Positions 17,001-26,323 of a stretch of DNA of 39,620 nt are shown here, piece after piece. How positions within the stretch are numbered: position 1 is the first letter of the stretch; every line of letters begins with the position of its first letter. The notes beneath the pieces are model-generated. The model had not been told where the DNA came from, did not search any database, and worked only from the letters and a program-made list of their open reading frames with translations. Position numbers and translations under genes: made by a program. The stretch is from an uncultured Clostridia bacterium (GTDB lineage: Bacteria; Bacillota; Clostridia; TANB77; CAG-508): NCBI GenBank assembly GCA_949443285.1, contig CASSLW010000005.1, forward strand, positions 83,588 through 123,207, in the 5' to 3' direction.

Positions 17001-17297
17001 ATGCAAGATTTAACTAAAGGCGATTTAATTATATATGAAGATGAAAATGATAAAATAGAGATTGAAGCTTTTTTATATGATGAAACAATTTGGCTACCTC
17101 TTAATAAAATTGCTGAATTATTTGAAAAAGATAAGTCTACAATAAGTGAACATATAAAAAATATATTTGATGAACAGGAATTAGACAAGAACTCAACTGT
17201 TGGGAAATTCCCAACAGTTCAAATTGAGGGAAATCGTAAAGTTAATAGAAATATTGAATATTATAACTTAGATATGATTATAGCTGTACGGATATAG
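17001..17297 (+). pseudogene. rhuM: RhuM family protein, N-terminal fragment (frameshifted)
   Basis: The start is ATG 17001, with GGAGG five bases upstream; the ATG at 16989 overlaps this ribosome site and is rejected. Residues fit the RhuM/virulence RhuM family N-terminus: TIWLPLNKIAELFEKDKSTISEHIKNIF, a helix-turn-helix-like part (quoted pieces: LNKIAELFEKDKSTISEH), then EYYNLDMIIAV. The frame breaks at 17289 where one extra C interrupts 'AVGYRTNS', and it stops at 17297. RhuM proteins are common in accessory and defence-rich islands; their activity is poorly known. Confidence 0.8.
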
Positions 17298-18018
17298 AAC
17301 AAACTCAAAAAAAGCAACAAAATTCAGACAATGGGCAACAGAAGTCCTAAAATCATATATTATAAAAGGTTATAGTATCGATAAAGAGAAATTAAAAAAT
17401 CCAAATAAATATGGAAAAGATTATTTTGATGAATTACTTGAAATTATAAAAGAAATTAGGACAAGTGAAAGAAGATTTTATCAAAAAGTAACAGATATTT
17501 TTGCAGAATGTAGCATTGATTATAATAAAAATTCTGAAATTGCAAATGATTTTTATGCAACTATTCAAAATAAATTTCATTATGCTATTACAAATGAGAC
17601 AGCTGCTGAAATAATTTATCATAGAGCAGATAGTAAAAAAGAACATATGGGATTGACTTCTTGGAAACATTCTCCTGAAGGAAGAATATTAAAAAGTGAT
17701 GTTAGTGTTGCAAAAAACTATTTAACAAATAAAGAGCTGGATTTCTTACAAGATATTGTTAATATGTATTTAGATATAGCTGAAAACCGTGCCAAAAGAC
17801 AAATACCTATGAAAATGAAAGATTGGGTAGAAGAATTAGATACAATGTTAAAAACAAATAGATATGAAGTTTTAGATAATAAAGGAAGTATATCAGCTGA
17901 ACAAGCAAAAAAATTTGCAGAAAATGAATTTGAGAAATTTAGAATTGAGCAAGATAAAAAATACATTTCTGATTTTGATAGAATAATTGGCGAATACAAA
18001 AAAACGAGAAAACATTGA
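17290..18018 (+). pseudogene. rhuM: RhuM family protein, C-terminal fragment (frameshifted)
   Basis: After the extra C at 17289 this frame continues GYRTNSKKATKFRQWAT, then YFDELLEIIKEIRTSERRFYQ, TAAEIIYHRADSKKEHMGL and KNYLTNKELDFLQDIVNMY, all family-typical, and ends at 18018. With the base removed the gene would code about 338 residues, the normal RhuM length. The only in-frame ATG inside it, at 17647, has no ribosome site. Its end overlaps the terminator at 17999-18042. Confidence 0.8.
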
Positions 18019-18042
18019 TATTTCAACGTTTTCCCGTTTTTT
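17999..18042. terminator. Bidirectional terminator between rhuM and the tRNA genes
   Basis: Arms 17999-18018 and 18023-18042, loop TATT, stem AAAAAACGAGAAAACATTGA with two mismatches, A and T tracts outside. It ends rhuM on the plus strand and the tRNA transcript on the minus strand. Confidence 0.8.
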
Positions 18043-18044
18043 CT

Positions 18045-18118
18045 TGGAGGCGAGTGTGGGAGTCGGACCCACCATCAGAGTTTTGCAGACTCGTGCCTTA
18101 CCGCTTGGCTAACTCGCC
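18045..18118 (-). tRNA. tRNA-Cys (GCA)
   Basis: Minus strand, 74 bases including encoded CCA. The acceptor stem GGCGAGT pairs with ACTCGCC, followed by discriminator U and CCA. The anticodon loop CTGCAAA gives GCA at 18084-18086. The T-arm GTGGGTCCGACTCCCAC is intact. Confidence 0.95.
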
Positions 18119-18169
18119 ATATATACTATAATACTATGATAAAAAATAGTATTTTGTTACAAAAAATAA

Positions 18170-18243
18170 TGGAGCAGGTAACGGGAATCGGACCCGTAAC
18201 TTAACCTTGGCAAGGTTACGTTTTACCACTAAACTATACCTGC
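18170..18243 (-). tRNA. tRNA-Gly (GCC)
   Basis: Minus strand, 74 bases with encoded CCA. Acceptor GCAGGTA pairs with TACCTGC, the anticodon loop TTGCCAA gives GCC at 18209-18211, and the T-arm ACGGGTCCGATTCCCGT is intact. It lies 51 bases before tRNA-Cys, so the two may be one transcript. Confidence 0.95.
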
Positions 18244-18314
18244 ATATATAAACACGTATATACGCATTTAATATATTAACAAATTTTAATAAAAATGTCA
18301 AGGGCCATTGGCCA

Positions 18315-19781
18315 TTAATTTCCTATCGGAGCATAATTGTCTGTAACAATTTTCTTTTCACTTGTAAAATTTTGAATTTCATTATTCAATAAATCTTGAT
18401 ATTCTTCTTGCTCTTCGTCATTTATGTTTTTATTTCCTTTAAATCCTATAAGTATCAAATTCTGTGATTCTTTGCTATCTGCATCAGTTCTAACTTTAAA
18501 CACCTTTACATCATCAAATATTGCTTTATATGTATTATACTCATACTTAATAAAATTTGATTTTTCTCCTTCTATTGATGATATTATGTTTGTAATTACC
18601 ATTCCATTTTCGTTTAGGTTATTATATGCTTTTTGCATTGCTTCATATGTTGTAAGTTCAAATGGTGCGTTCAAGCCTTTAAACGCATCAATTAGTATTG
18701 TATCGTATTTAGTTTTGTTGTAGTTTAAAAAACTTCTTCCGTCTGTTGTATATATTTTTAAGTTTGGATTATTTGTATCTAATCCAAATTCTTCTTCAGA
18801 TATCTCTGTCATCTTTCTGTCAATTTCCACAACATCCATTGTTTTTCCTGGGTATTTACTTAAATAATGCATCGGATATGTATATGCTGCACCTCCTAGC
18901 ATCAATGTGCTACCAGCTTCTTTGTTATAGTATTCAAACAAGTCAAAATATGTGAGATATTGTGCTCCCATTTCTCTTGTTTCCTGATTTATATAAGATT
19001 CCAAACCTGTGTCCACTTGTAATGTTTTATATTTTGCTTGGTCCACCTGAACTTCTTTTACCCATATTCTACTATATTCAGAGTCTACGTCTTTTATGAT
19101 ATCTGTGTTTTTTATTTTGAATATTTGCTCTCCTAAGATGTTTAATCCTAATATTGCAATTAACTCTATAATAATTAATATGTAGTACTTTTTGTTTTTA
19201 TTCTTAAATAATATAAATGACAATATCCATAGTAGCACTGAACAACCTAGTATGATAGTTCTTACTCCTAAGTTTGGTATTAGTATAAAGCCTGCAAAGA
19301 ATGTTCCAAATATGCTTCCTATTGTTGATAGTGAAGATATTTTTCCTGATGTTGCACCAACGTTATCTGGCGCGTTGTTTTTTAATTTTACTGCTATTGG
19401 CGATACTGCTGCTAGCAGAAAGCTTGGTATTCCAAATACTACTGTTGCTGATATTATTGCTACTATTATTAATTGGTTTACTGCTTGTGCTAGTGTGTTT
19501 ACAAATACTGTTTCTAGTATTGGGATTAGGCTTGTCGCTATTGCTGCAATTAGCAAATAGTTTGCTAAGATGTTGATGTCGTTTTCTTTGTTTTGGTCAG
19601 CTTTTTTACCTCCAAGCCAATATCCTATACTCATGCTTGTTAGCATTATTCCTATTATTGTTGTCCATATTAGGTTTGAACTTCCTACATATGGTGACAA
19701 TATTCTTGAAGCTATTAACTCTAGTACCATTGTTAATGCTCCACTTAAAAACACTGTTATTTCTAACTGGTATTTTTTCAT
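18315..19781 (-). CDS. Membrane-bound spermidine synthase-like protein
   Basis: 488 residues. Residues ~1-215 hold seven or eight membrane helices (start MKKYQLEITVFLSGALTMVLELIASR, quoted in part as FLSGALTMVLELIASR). Residues ~235-488 are a spermidine-synthase-like Rossmann domain: TLMLGGAAYTYP (nucleotide loop), DVVEIDRKM, TDGRSFL and TILIDAFKG. Such fused proteins are common and largely uncharacterised; soluble homologues transfer aminopropyl groups. The ribosome site AAGGAG overlaps the end of topA, 13 bases upstream, so the gene is co-transcribed with topA. Confidence 0.85.
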   Translation of the reverse strand: MKKYQLEITVFLSGALTMVLELIASRILSPYVGSSNLIWTTIIGIMLTSMSIGYWLGGKKADQNKENDINILANYLLIAAIATSLIPILETVFVNTLAQAVNQLIIVAIISATVVFGIPSFLLAAVSPIAVKLKNNAPDNVGATSGKISSLSTIGSIFGTFFAGFILIPNLGVRTIILGCSVLLWILSFILFKNKNKKYYILIIIELIAILGLNILGEQIFKIKNTDIIKDVDSEYSRIWVKEVQVDQAKYKTLQVDTGLESYINQETREMGAQYLTYFDLFEYYNKEAGSTLMLGGAAYTYPMHYLSKYPGKTMDVVEIDRKMTEISEEEFGLDTNNPNLKIYTTDGRSFLNYNKTKYDTILIDAFKGLNAPFELTTYEAMQKAYNNLNENGMVITNIISSIEGEKSNFIKYEYNTYKAIFDDVKVFKVRTDADSKESQNLILIGFKGNKNINDEEQEEYQDLLNNEIQNFTSEKKIVTDNYAPIGN

Positions 19782-19794
19782 TTATTGCTCCTTT

Positions 19795-21879
19795 TTATGC
19801 TTTTGTTTTTCTAGTTGTTTTTTTGGTTTTAGTTGTTTTGCGTTTTGTAGTTTTCTTTTTAGTCTCTTTTTCAAATTCTGTTTTTTCTTCTGGGTCCCAT
19901 TTTTCGCCTGGCTTAGGCTTGTTCCAAGAAATGTAATCACAAGATTTTGGATTTTTTTCACATATATAGTAGTTTCTCTTTCTTTTGGTTTTTCTTACTT
20001 GTACTGTTGCTCCACATTTTGGGCATGGTACATCTATTGTTTCTACTATTGGTTTTGCGTTTTTACATTCTGGATATCCTGGACATGCTAAGAATTTTCC
20101 ATATCTTCCATATTTGTAGACCATCATTCTTCCACATTTGTCACATGGCACGTCTGATACTTCTTCTTTTAACTCTACATGTTCTAACTCTTTTTCTACT
20201 CTAGCCAATTCTTTTTCAAATGGTCCATAGAATTCTCTTAACATCTTTTTCCATTCTTCGTTTCCTTCTGCTATTTCGTCAAATTCGTTTTCAATTTTTG
20301 CTGTAAACTCAACATTTATAACGTCTGTGAAGTTCTCTGTTAATAATTTGTTTACTACTTTCCCTAGTTCTGTTGGTACTAGTTGTTTTTGCTCTTTTTC
20401 TATGTATCTTCTTTCTAGAATTGTTGTTATTGTAGGAGAATATGTACTTGGTCTTCCTATTCCTTTTTCTTCTAATGCTTTTACAAGGCTTGCTTCTGTA
20501 TATCTTGGTGGCGGCTCTGTAAAGCTTTGTTTTGGATTTATTTTTTCTAAGTCTACTTCTTGTTTTTCTTTTAAGTCTGGTAACATTCCTTCTTCTTCTT
20601 TTTCTTGAGTATCGGTTCCTTCTACGTATAGTGTCATAAATCCTTTAAATTTAAGTAGTTGACCGTTTGCTTTAAAGTTGTAGTTCCCATTGTTTATTGT
20701 TACTGCCATTGTGTCATAAACTGCTGCTGCCATTTGACTTGCCATAAATCTATTGTATATTAGTTTGTATAGTTTGTATTGGTCTTTTGTTAAAGAATCT
20801 TTTATGCTGTCTGGCTCTAAATCTGCATATGTTGGTCTTATACCTTCGTGTGCGTCTTGTGAGTCTTTTTTTGCTTTATAATATCTGTTTTCGTAATAAT
20901 TTTCTCCGTATGTACTTACTATATGCTCTTTAGCTGCTGCTCTTGCTTCTTCTGATATTCTTGTTGAGTCTGTTCTCATATATGTAATTAACCCAACTGT
21001 GCCTCTTTCTGGTATTTTTACACCTTCATATAGCCCTTGTGCTGTTGCCATTGTTCTTTTTAGTGTAAATCCTAGTTTTCTAGAAGCTTCTTGTTGCATT
21101 GTACTTGTTGTAAATGGTGGCGCTGGTGTTCTTTTCTTTTCGCCTCTTTTTACTTCTTCTACAATGTATTTTTCGTTTTCTATTTGTTCTAATATTTTGT
21201 CTACTTCTTCTTTGCTATGTATTTCTAGCTTTTTCCCATTTTGTCCATAGAATTTTGCTTGGAATTGTTTTTTGCTTTCTTTGTCTTTTAGGTCAACATA
21301 TATGTTCCAATATTCTTCTGGTTTGAAGTTTTCAATTTCTTCTTCTCTTTCTACTATTAGCTCTACTGCTACTGATTGTACACGTCCTGCTGATAGTCCT
21401 CTTCTTACTTTTTTCCAAAGTAGTGGACTTATTTTGTATCCAACTATTCTATCTAGTACACGTCTTGCTTGTTGCGCGTCTACTAAATTGACGTCTATGT
21501 CTCTTGGCTCTTTAATTGCTTTTTGTACTGCCCCTTTTGTAATTTCGTTAAATGTTACTCTCGTTATTTTGTCTTCTTCGTCTTTTAGTATTGTTGCTAG
21601 GTGCCATGCTATTGCTTCACCCTCACGGTCAGGGTCAGTTGCAAGGTATACTTTGTCTGCTTGCTTTGCTTCTTTTTTTAGTAATTTTATTAGGTCCCCT
21701 TTTCCCCTTATGTTTATATATTCTGGTTCAAAGTCATTTTCTATATCTACTCCTAGTTTTGATTTTGGTAGGTCTCTTATATGTCCCATTGATGCTACTA
21801 CTTTTGTGCTACCACCTAGGAATTTTTTTATTGTGTTTGCTTTCGCTGGTGATTCTACTATTATTAATTTACTTGCCAT
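19795..21879 (-). CDS. topA: DNA topoisomerase I (type IA)
   Basis: 694 residues, the usual length. It relaxes negative supercoils through a Tyr-DNA link. Visible are the Toprim domain (LIIVESPAKANTIKKFLG, ATDPDREGEAIAWH), the active-site GLITYMRTDSTRIS, and PPRYTEASLVKALEEKGIG in short GIGRPSTY. Two C4 zinc ribbons follow: CDKCGRMM...CPGYPEC and CPKCGATV...CEKNPKSC. The tail is a run of Lys/Thr that probably binds DNA. A strong GGAGG ribosome site and a promoter precede it. Confidence 0.97.
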   Translation of the reverse strand: MASKLIIVESPAKANTIKKFLGGSTKVVASMGHIRDLPKSKLGVDIENDFEPEYINIRGKGDLIKLLKKEAKQADKVYLATDPDREGEAIAWHLATILKDEEDKITRVTFNEITKGAVQKAIKEPRDIDVNLVDAQQARRVLDRIVGYKISPLLWKKVRRGLSAGRVQSVAVELIVEREEEIENFKPEEYWNIYVDLKDKESKKQFQAKFYGQNGKKLEIHSKEEVDKILEQIENEKYIVEEVKRGEKKRTPAPPFTTSTMQQEASRKLGFTLKRTMATAQGLYEGVKIPERGTVGLITYMRTDSTRISEEARAAAKEHIVSTYGENYYENRYYKAKKDSQDAHEGIRPTYADLEPDSIKDSLTKDQYKLYKLIYNRFMASQMAAAVYDTMAVTINNGNYNFKANGQLLKFKGFMTLYVEGTDTQEKEEEGMLPDLKEKQEVDLEKINPKQSFTEPPPRYTEASLVKALEEKGIGRPSTYSPTITTILERRYIEKEQKQLVPTELGKVVNKLLTENFTDVINVEFTAKIENEFDEIAEGNEEWKKMLREFYGPFEKELARVEKELEHVELKEEVSDVPCDKCGRMMVYKYGRYGKFLACPGYPECKNAKPIVETIDVPCPKCGATVQVRKTKRKRNYYICEKNPKSCDYISWNKPKPGEKWDPEEKTEFEKETKKKTTKRKTTKTKKTTRKTKA

Positions 21880-21923
21880 AGTTTTCCTCCTTTTATTGCT
21901 ATCTTACTTCTTTGCTATATGTT

Positions 21924-21952
21924 ATTTTAGAACAATTTTCCATTTTTTGCAA
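21924..21952 (-). promoter_or_regulatory. Promoter of topA
   Basis: Minus strand: TTGCAA (21947-21952), 17-base spacer, TAAAAT (21924-21929). Confidence 0.6.
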
Positions 21953-21964
21953 GCTTTTTGGTAA

Positions 21965-22288
21965 CTATAATAAATATGCGCTTTTTGATAGGTCACAAAT
22001 AACGTCTTGTACACATACTGGTGTTACTTCGTTGTCTTTTAATATTTTTAGAATTTCGTCTACTTTTTCTTCATTATTTGATAGGTATTCAATAGTTTTG
22101 TCTTCTGTTTTTGTATCATTTTCTATGTATTGAGTTTTTACAATTTTTATTCCATATTTGCTATTTGTTCCTTTTACAAATTCGTCTTCATTTATTATTT
22201 TGTAATATTCCAATTTGATTGGATTTTCTACTCCTGCTTCTTCTAATTTTTCTTTTTCTATGAATATACTTCCATAAAATCTTTTCAT
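21965..22288 (-). CDS. Small acidic protein, possibly DUF6514 type
   Basis: 107 residues, soluble. The order EYYKIINEDEF, SKYGIKIVKTQYIEN, then EKVDEILKILKDNEVTPVCVQDVICD (in part: LKDNEVTPVCVQDVI) resembles the small clostridial proteins grouped as DUF6514, whose role is unknown. That placement is from memory and only moderately sure. An AGAGGG ribosome site precedes the ATG. A TATAAT (22319-22324) upstream lacks a good -35. Confidence 0.65.
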   Translation of the reverse strand: MKRFYGSIFIEKEKLEEAGVENPIKLEYYKIINEDEFVKGTNSKYGIKIVKTQYIENDTKTEDKTIEYLSNNEEKVDEILKILKDNEVTPVCVQDVICDLSKSAYLL

Positions 22289-22593
22289 TTTTATCCCTCT
22301 CTTTCGTATTAAACAGAAATTATAATACTACTATTTTCAAGGGTTTGCAAGATTTTTTCATCGCAATATTTCTCGTTTTTTTATGTTTTTTTGCATATTT
22401 CGTTTTGTCTCGACATATTAGTTTTTTGTTTTATGTTTTTCTTTCTTGCTTTCGACAAATTTTTCGAGATTTTTTTATTTATTTTTGTTAAAATATATTT
22501 AGTTTAATTTTCTTTCTATTTTATTTTATATGTTTTTATTTTAAAATAGTAGTAATTTTGGATTACTACTATCTCTGATTTATTAAATAATTT
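22289..22593. other. Non-coding stretch with a hairpin
   Basis: AT-rich, no credible gene. It holds a lone TATAAT for the small gene at 22288 and a perfect 11-bp hairpin ATAGTAGTAAT/ATTACTACTAT (22546-22556, 22562-22572), which is placed to end the DUF975 gene but has only a short T tail. Confidence 0.6.
22546..22572 (-). terminator. Probable terminator of the DUF975 gene
   Basis: Perfect 11-bp stem with a 5-base loop, 22 bases past the stop. The tail on the minus strand is TTTAAAATAAAA, so termination efficiency is doubtful. Confidence 0.5.
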
Positions 22594-23526
22594 TTACTCT
22601 GTTGTTATTTCTTCGTAATATTCACATTTATTTTCTATTGTTTTATCTCTCAATACAACATACAATTCTGTTGATGTAGCTGCTTTGTATGGATTTGCAT
22701 ATAGTATATTTACCATTCCAAATGTAAAGATAGAAGCTATCTCCCACCCTATAAATGATAAATCTAGTACAAATGCTCTCCACTTATTGTGTCTCATCAT
22801 TTCTTTTGAAAGTTTAAATGCTTTTTTTCTTTTTATTTTTGGATTTTCTGCTAATATGTATGGTATCATTCTATATTCATACATTTTTATTGGTCCACCT
22901 ATTATTGTTAAATACCATAACATATTGTATATATTTCTTAAGAACATTGTTATTGCTACATTAAACCAATTTTCTTTTTTGAATATGTCTTTTGCTATAT
23001 CTGTTATTGGCGTGTCTTCTTCTGCTCTTGCTTTTAAGAAGTATTTTCTTCCTGCTACTATTAGTGGGTCTCCTATCATTATTACAAATAGTAATGATAC
23101 TACTGCTGTTATTGAAAGTGTAACTCCTAAAAATGCTCCATTTATATTAAATGATGTTATTGCATCCAATATTTTGAATATGTATTTTTGCGATTTTGTT
23201 GCACTGTTTACATTTGCTTTTACTATCTCTATTACTTTTTTCTCTGAATCTGTTAAATTTTCTATTCCGATTTCTTCTTCTGCTTCTGATATTTTTTCTA
23301 ATATTATTTCTACTTTTTCTTGGTCTATGTCTTCATTTTCTTGTATTTGTTCTTGCCTAACTATATAAGTTGGATCTAGCGTGTCTTCTCCTTGTAGCCA
23401 GCCTATTATCGATGTTCCAAATTCTCCTGTTAAAAGCGCAAGTAAAAAACATACTACTATTACTGTCCAGTAGTTTTTCTTTACTACCTCTCTTGCTTTA
23501 GCTTTTAATTCTTTTCTTTTCCACAT
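22594..23526 (-). CDS. DUF975 family membrane protein
   Basis: 310 residues. The start KRKELKAKAREVVKKNYWTVIV is typical of DUF975 (in part: KAREVVKKNYW), integral membrane proteins of unknown function. Membrane helices lie at ~20-40, ~135-160, ~195-220 and ~250-280; an acidic loop of about 90 residues (~45-125) is longer than usual. C-terminal residues FIGWEIASIFTFGMVNILYANPY match the family (shown in part). A GGAG ribosome site and a promoter with an exact TATAAT precede it. Confidence 0.8.
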   Translation of the reverse strand: MWKRKELKAKAREVVKKNYWTVIVVCFLLALLTGEFGTSIIGWLQGEDTLDPTYIVRQEQIQENEDIDQEKVEIILEKISEAEEEIGIENLTDSEKKVIEIVKANVNSATKSQKYIFKILDAITSFNINGAFLGVTLSITAVVSLLFVIMIGDPLIVAGRKYFLKARAEEDTPITDIAKDIFKKENWFNVAITMFLRNIYNMLWYLTIIGGPIKMYEYRMIPYILAENPKIKRKKAFKLSKEMMRHNKWRAFVLDLSFIGWEIASIFTFGMVNILYANPYKAATSTELYVVLRDKTIENKCEYYEEITTE

Positions 23527-23586
23527 TATAATTCTCCTAGTTTTTAGTTATGTAAAAAGTTTACTCAAGTCTTTTTGTTCTATATA

Positions 23587-23615
23587 ATTATAAACTAAAT
23601 ATCTCTTCTAGGCAA
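23587..23615 (-). promoter_or_regulatory. Promoter of the DUF975 gene
   Basis: Minus strand: TTGCCT (23610-23615), 17-base spacer, TATAAT (23587-23592). Confidence 0.55.
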
Positions 23616-23630
23616 GCAATTTCTTGCTTT

Positions 23631-24848
23631 TTATTTTTTTATGTCTTTTAATTTTAGTATGTCTCCTGCATTTAATTTTCCTGCTCTTGTTATTGTGTTG
23701 TATCCATATTTGTTTTTTAGTTCATCTACCACTTTGTCTAGCTTTTCTTGTTTTTCGTTTTTATTGTTGTAGAATAGCGATAATTGTTGTTCTTCTTTTT
23801 CTACTAAATTGTCTACTCTTACACCTATCAATCTTATTTCGCTTGTCCTTTTATACATTTGATTTAACAACTCTTTTGCTTTTGCATATATCTCTTTTGT
23901 AGAGTCTGTTGCCATTTGCAACTTTCCTTGATGAGAGCTGTCTATAAAATCTTTTGTTCTTAATTGGACATTTACTGTTGTTGCTAATAGCTCATATCTC
24001 CTTAGTCTATATGCTACTTGCTCTGTTAGTGCTAGTAATATTTCTTCCAATTTTTCTATTTCGTTTATATTTTGTGGTAGTGTTATGGAGTTCCCTACTC
24101 CCTTTGGTTTCTCTTTTTTATATTGTACTTCTGAATTGTCTATTCCATTTGCATATTCCCACATCTGCATTCCATGTTTTCCAAATTTTTTGCTTATGAT
24201 ATTTTTGTCTGCTTTTGCTAATTCTCCTATTGTTTTTATTTGCATATTATACAATTTTGGTACTGTTTTTTTGCCTAACATGAATAATTCTGATACTGGT
24301 AATTTCCACATTTTTGTTGGTATTTCTTCTTCATATAATGTGTGTATTTTGTCTGGTTTTGTAAAGTCTGATGCCATTTTTGCAAGTAGTTTGTTGTGTG
24401 CTACTCCGATGTTTACTGTAAATCCTAATTCTTCTTTTACTCTTTTGCTTATTTCTTTTGCTTTGTTTATTAGTGTATCTTTCATTAGATACTGCGTCAT
24501 GTCTAAAAAACATTCATCTATGCTAAATCTTTCTATTTTATCTGTGTATTCTAGTAGTAGGTTGTATAGTTTGTCTGAATATTCTCTGTATATTTTAAAG
24601 TCTGATGAATATATTTTTACTCCTGGGCATTTTATTCTTGCTTGATATATTGTTTCTGCTGTTTTTATTCCACATTCTTTTGCTTTCATACTTTTTGCAA
24701 GTACTATTCCTGACCTTTTTGTTTCGTCTCCACCTATTATTGCGGGTATTTCTCTTATATCTATTTTGCTTCCTTTTTTTAACATATCTACTGCTGTCCA
24801 ACTTAGAAATGCATTATTTACATCCACGTGTAATATTTGTCTCTTCAT
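23631..24848 (-). CDS. dinB: Y-family DNA polymerase (DinB/Pol IV-like)
   Basis: 405 residues. It carries out translesion synthesis. Catalytic acids are in HVDVNNAFLSW (Asp8) and FSIDECFLDMT (Asp-Glu). The finger residues and the thumb/little-finger regions follow (TIGELAKADKNIISKKFGKHG in part: LAKADKNIISKKFG). The C-terminal KEEQQLSLFY is a QLSLF-type beta-clamp binding motif. The start has GGTGAT 6 bases upstream. It lies beyond the IS element from the walR-like gene; no lexA box is evident. Confidence 0.88.
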   Translation of the reverse strand: MKRQILHVDVNNAFLSWTAVDMLKKGSKIDIREIPAIIGGDETKRSGIVLAKSMKAKECGIKTAETIYQARIKCPGVKIYSSDFKIYREYSDKLYNLLLEYTDKIERFSIDECFLDMTQYLMKDTLINKAKEISKRVKEELGFTVNIGVAHNKLLAKMASDFTKPDKIHTLYEEEIPTKMWKLPVSELFMLGKKTVPKLYNMQIKTIGELAKADKNIISKKFGKHGMQMWEYANGIDNSEVQYKKEKPKGVGNSITLPQNINEIEKLEEILLALTEQVAYRLRRYELLATTVNVQLRTKDFIDSSHQGKLQMATDSTKEIYAKAKELLNQMYKRTSEIRLIGVRVDNLVEKEEQQLSLFYNNKNEKQEKLDKVVDELKNKYGYNTITRAGKLNAGDILKLKDIKK

Positions 24849-24901
24849 ATTATCACCAAAGCCATTATAGAATATATGTTCGCGTTTGTCAAGTGTTTTT
24901 T

Positions 24902-24924
24902 AAAAAATCTGCCAATAGGGACGG
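24902..24924 (+). repeat. Left half of a GGGACGG palindrome split by the IS element
   Basis: AAAAAATCTGCCAATAGGGACGG-type sequence (given in parts: AAAAAATCTGCCAA, TAGGGACGG) pairs with 26378-26400 over 23 bases with one mismatch. It belongs to the CTGCCA stem type seen at 6229-6323. Confidence 0.75.
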
Positions 24925-24956
24925 TGTACTGAACCCAAAAAGTTGGACAATATAAA

Positions 24957-25778
24957 TTAGGCTACTAACATGGAATGTTTTCTGTATTGAACAGGAGACA
25001 TTCCTCTTAGTTTGCTCTTAATTCTTCTGTTATTATAATATTCTATATATTCAATTATATCTTTTTCTAATTCTTCTATATTTTTATATTCTTTTTCTTT
25101 TATATAATAAAGTTCTGATTTTAATATTCCAAAAAAGTTTTCTGCACAGGCATTATCTAAACAATTACCTTTCCTTGACATACTTTGTCTAATTCCTTTT
25201 TGCTCTAATAAATGTTGATATTGCTTCATTTGATATTGCCAGCCTTGATCTGAATGCAATATTAAATTGGTATTATCTGGTATTTTACTAAATGCTTTTT
25301 CTAACATGTCTACCACTTGTTGAAATACTGGATGCCTTGATAAGTTAAAACTTATAACTTCTTCATTATATAAATCTATTATCGGTGATAAATAAAGTTT
25401 ATCATTATTAACTTTAAACTCTGTTACATCTGTAACCCATTTTTGATTTGGTTTATCTGTTTTAAAATCTCTTTTTAACAAATTATCTGCTATTTTCCCT
25501 ATTACTCCTTGATATGAATTATACCTTCTTTTTGGTCTTTGAATACTTTTTAATCCCAGTGTTCTCATAAGTCTTGCTACTGTTTTGTGATTAATTTTAT
25601 AACCACGATTTCTTAATTCTAATGTTATCCTTCTATAACCATATCTTCCTTTATTTTCGTGAAATATTGAAAATATTTCCTCTTTTATTTCTTTATATTT
25701 ATCTTCTTTCTTTAAATTTTTTAAATAGTAATAAAATGTACTTCGTGGCATTTCTGCTAAATCTAATAATTCTCTCAA
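24957..25778 (-). CDS. IS3-family transposase OrfB (DDE catalytic part)
   Basis: 273 residues in this frame. The HTH_21 region (YGYRRITLELRNRGYKINH) is followed by the rve integrase core with Asp117 (VTDVTEF), Asp177 (HSDQGWQY) and Glu213 (NACAENFFG), i.e. the DD(35)E spacing of IS3. The frame is open further upstream (VDELRLKYSL), so the listed TTG start is not likely to be used; the product is made as an OrfAB fusion by -1 slippage at GAAAAAG (25814-25820). It ends with MSPVQYRKH, also typical. All catalytic residues are intact. Confidence 0.9.
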   Translation of the reverse strand: MRELLDLAEMPRSTFYYYLKNLKKEDKYKEIKEEIFSIFHENKGRYGYRRITLELRNRGYKINHKTVARLMRTLGLKSIQRPKRRYNSYQGVIGKIADNLLKRDFKTDKPNQKWVTDVTEFKVNNDKLYLSPIIDLYNEEVISFNLSRHPVFQQVVDMLEKAFSKIPDNTNLILHSDQGWQYQMKQYQHLLEQKGIRQSMSRKGNCLDNACAENFFGILKSELYYIKEKEYKNIEELEKDIIEYIEYYNNRRIKSKLRGMSPVQYRKHSMLVA

Positions 25779-25810
25779 GCTATATTTAAGCCTTAACTCA
25801 TCGACAACAA

Positions 25811-26323
25811 TTACTTTTTCTTGTTCTCTCGCTTGATCCTTTCCTGAACTAAGGCGTTTAATTTTTTTAAGTATTCGTTCTCCATTTTAAGACGTTTATT
25901 TTCTGCTATTAAATCTTCTTCTAATTGTTTGTCTAATTTTTTCTTTTTTGATTTTGAATCCATTTTTCTTGACCTATCACATTCCTCTTTATAGAGTGCT
26001 TGTGGACCTTCCTCATAATATATATGTTCCCATTTTAATACTACATTTGTACCTCCTAATCTAAAATGTATAGCTGTTTCTGTAGCCGACAAATGGTTTT
26101 TATGCATATATTCTATCACATTTTGTTTAAATTCTCCACTATAAGAACATTTTTGTTGTTTAATTAATCCTTCTACACCATGTTCTTTATATTTTCTTAT
26201 CCATTCTTTTATTATTGTAGAGCTTGGAATATTAAATTTTTTAGCTGCGTCATTTCTACTATGTTTCTCCTCTATACAATATTTTACTACTTCTAATTTA
26301 AATTCATTTGAATATTTTGACAT
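25811..26323 (-). CDS. IS3-family transposase OrfA (DNA-binding part)
   Basis: 170 residues. Two helix-turn-helix units (FKLEVVKYCIEEKHSRNDAA with SSTIIKEWIRKY, and FKQNVIEYMHKNHLSATETA with VVLKWEHIYYEEG, in part) are followed by a coiled-coil/leucine zipper (~135-160, LEEDLIAENKRLKMENEYLK) that joins OrfA units. It ends KRENKKK-stop right at the slippery GAAAAAG site. AAGGAGGG lies 9 bases before the ATG. Confidence 0.9.
   Translation of the reverse strand: MSKYSNEFKLEVVKYCIEEKHSRNDAAKKFNIPSSTIIKEWIRKYKEHGVEGLIKQQKCSYSGEFKQNVIEYMHKNHLSATETAIHFRLGGTNVVLKWEHIYYEEGPQALYKEECDRSRKMDSKSKKKKLDKQLEEDLIAENKRLKMENEYLKKLNALVQERIKRENKKK

Noticed and set aside
23608..23640. Hairpin AAGCAA/TTGCTT with T tail
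   Set aside because: The T tail is on the plus strand where no gene ends; the stem is only 6 bp and overlaps the promoter of DUF975.
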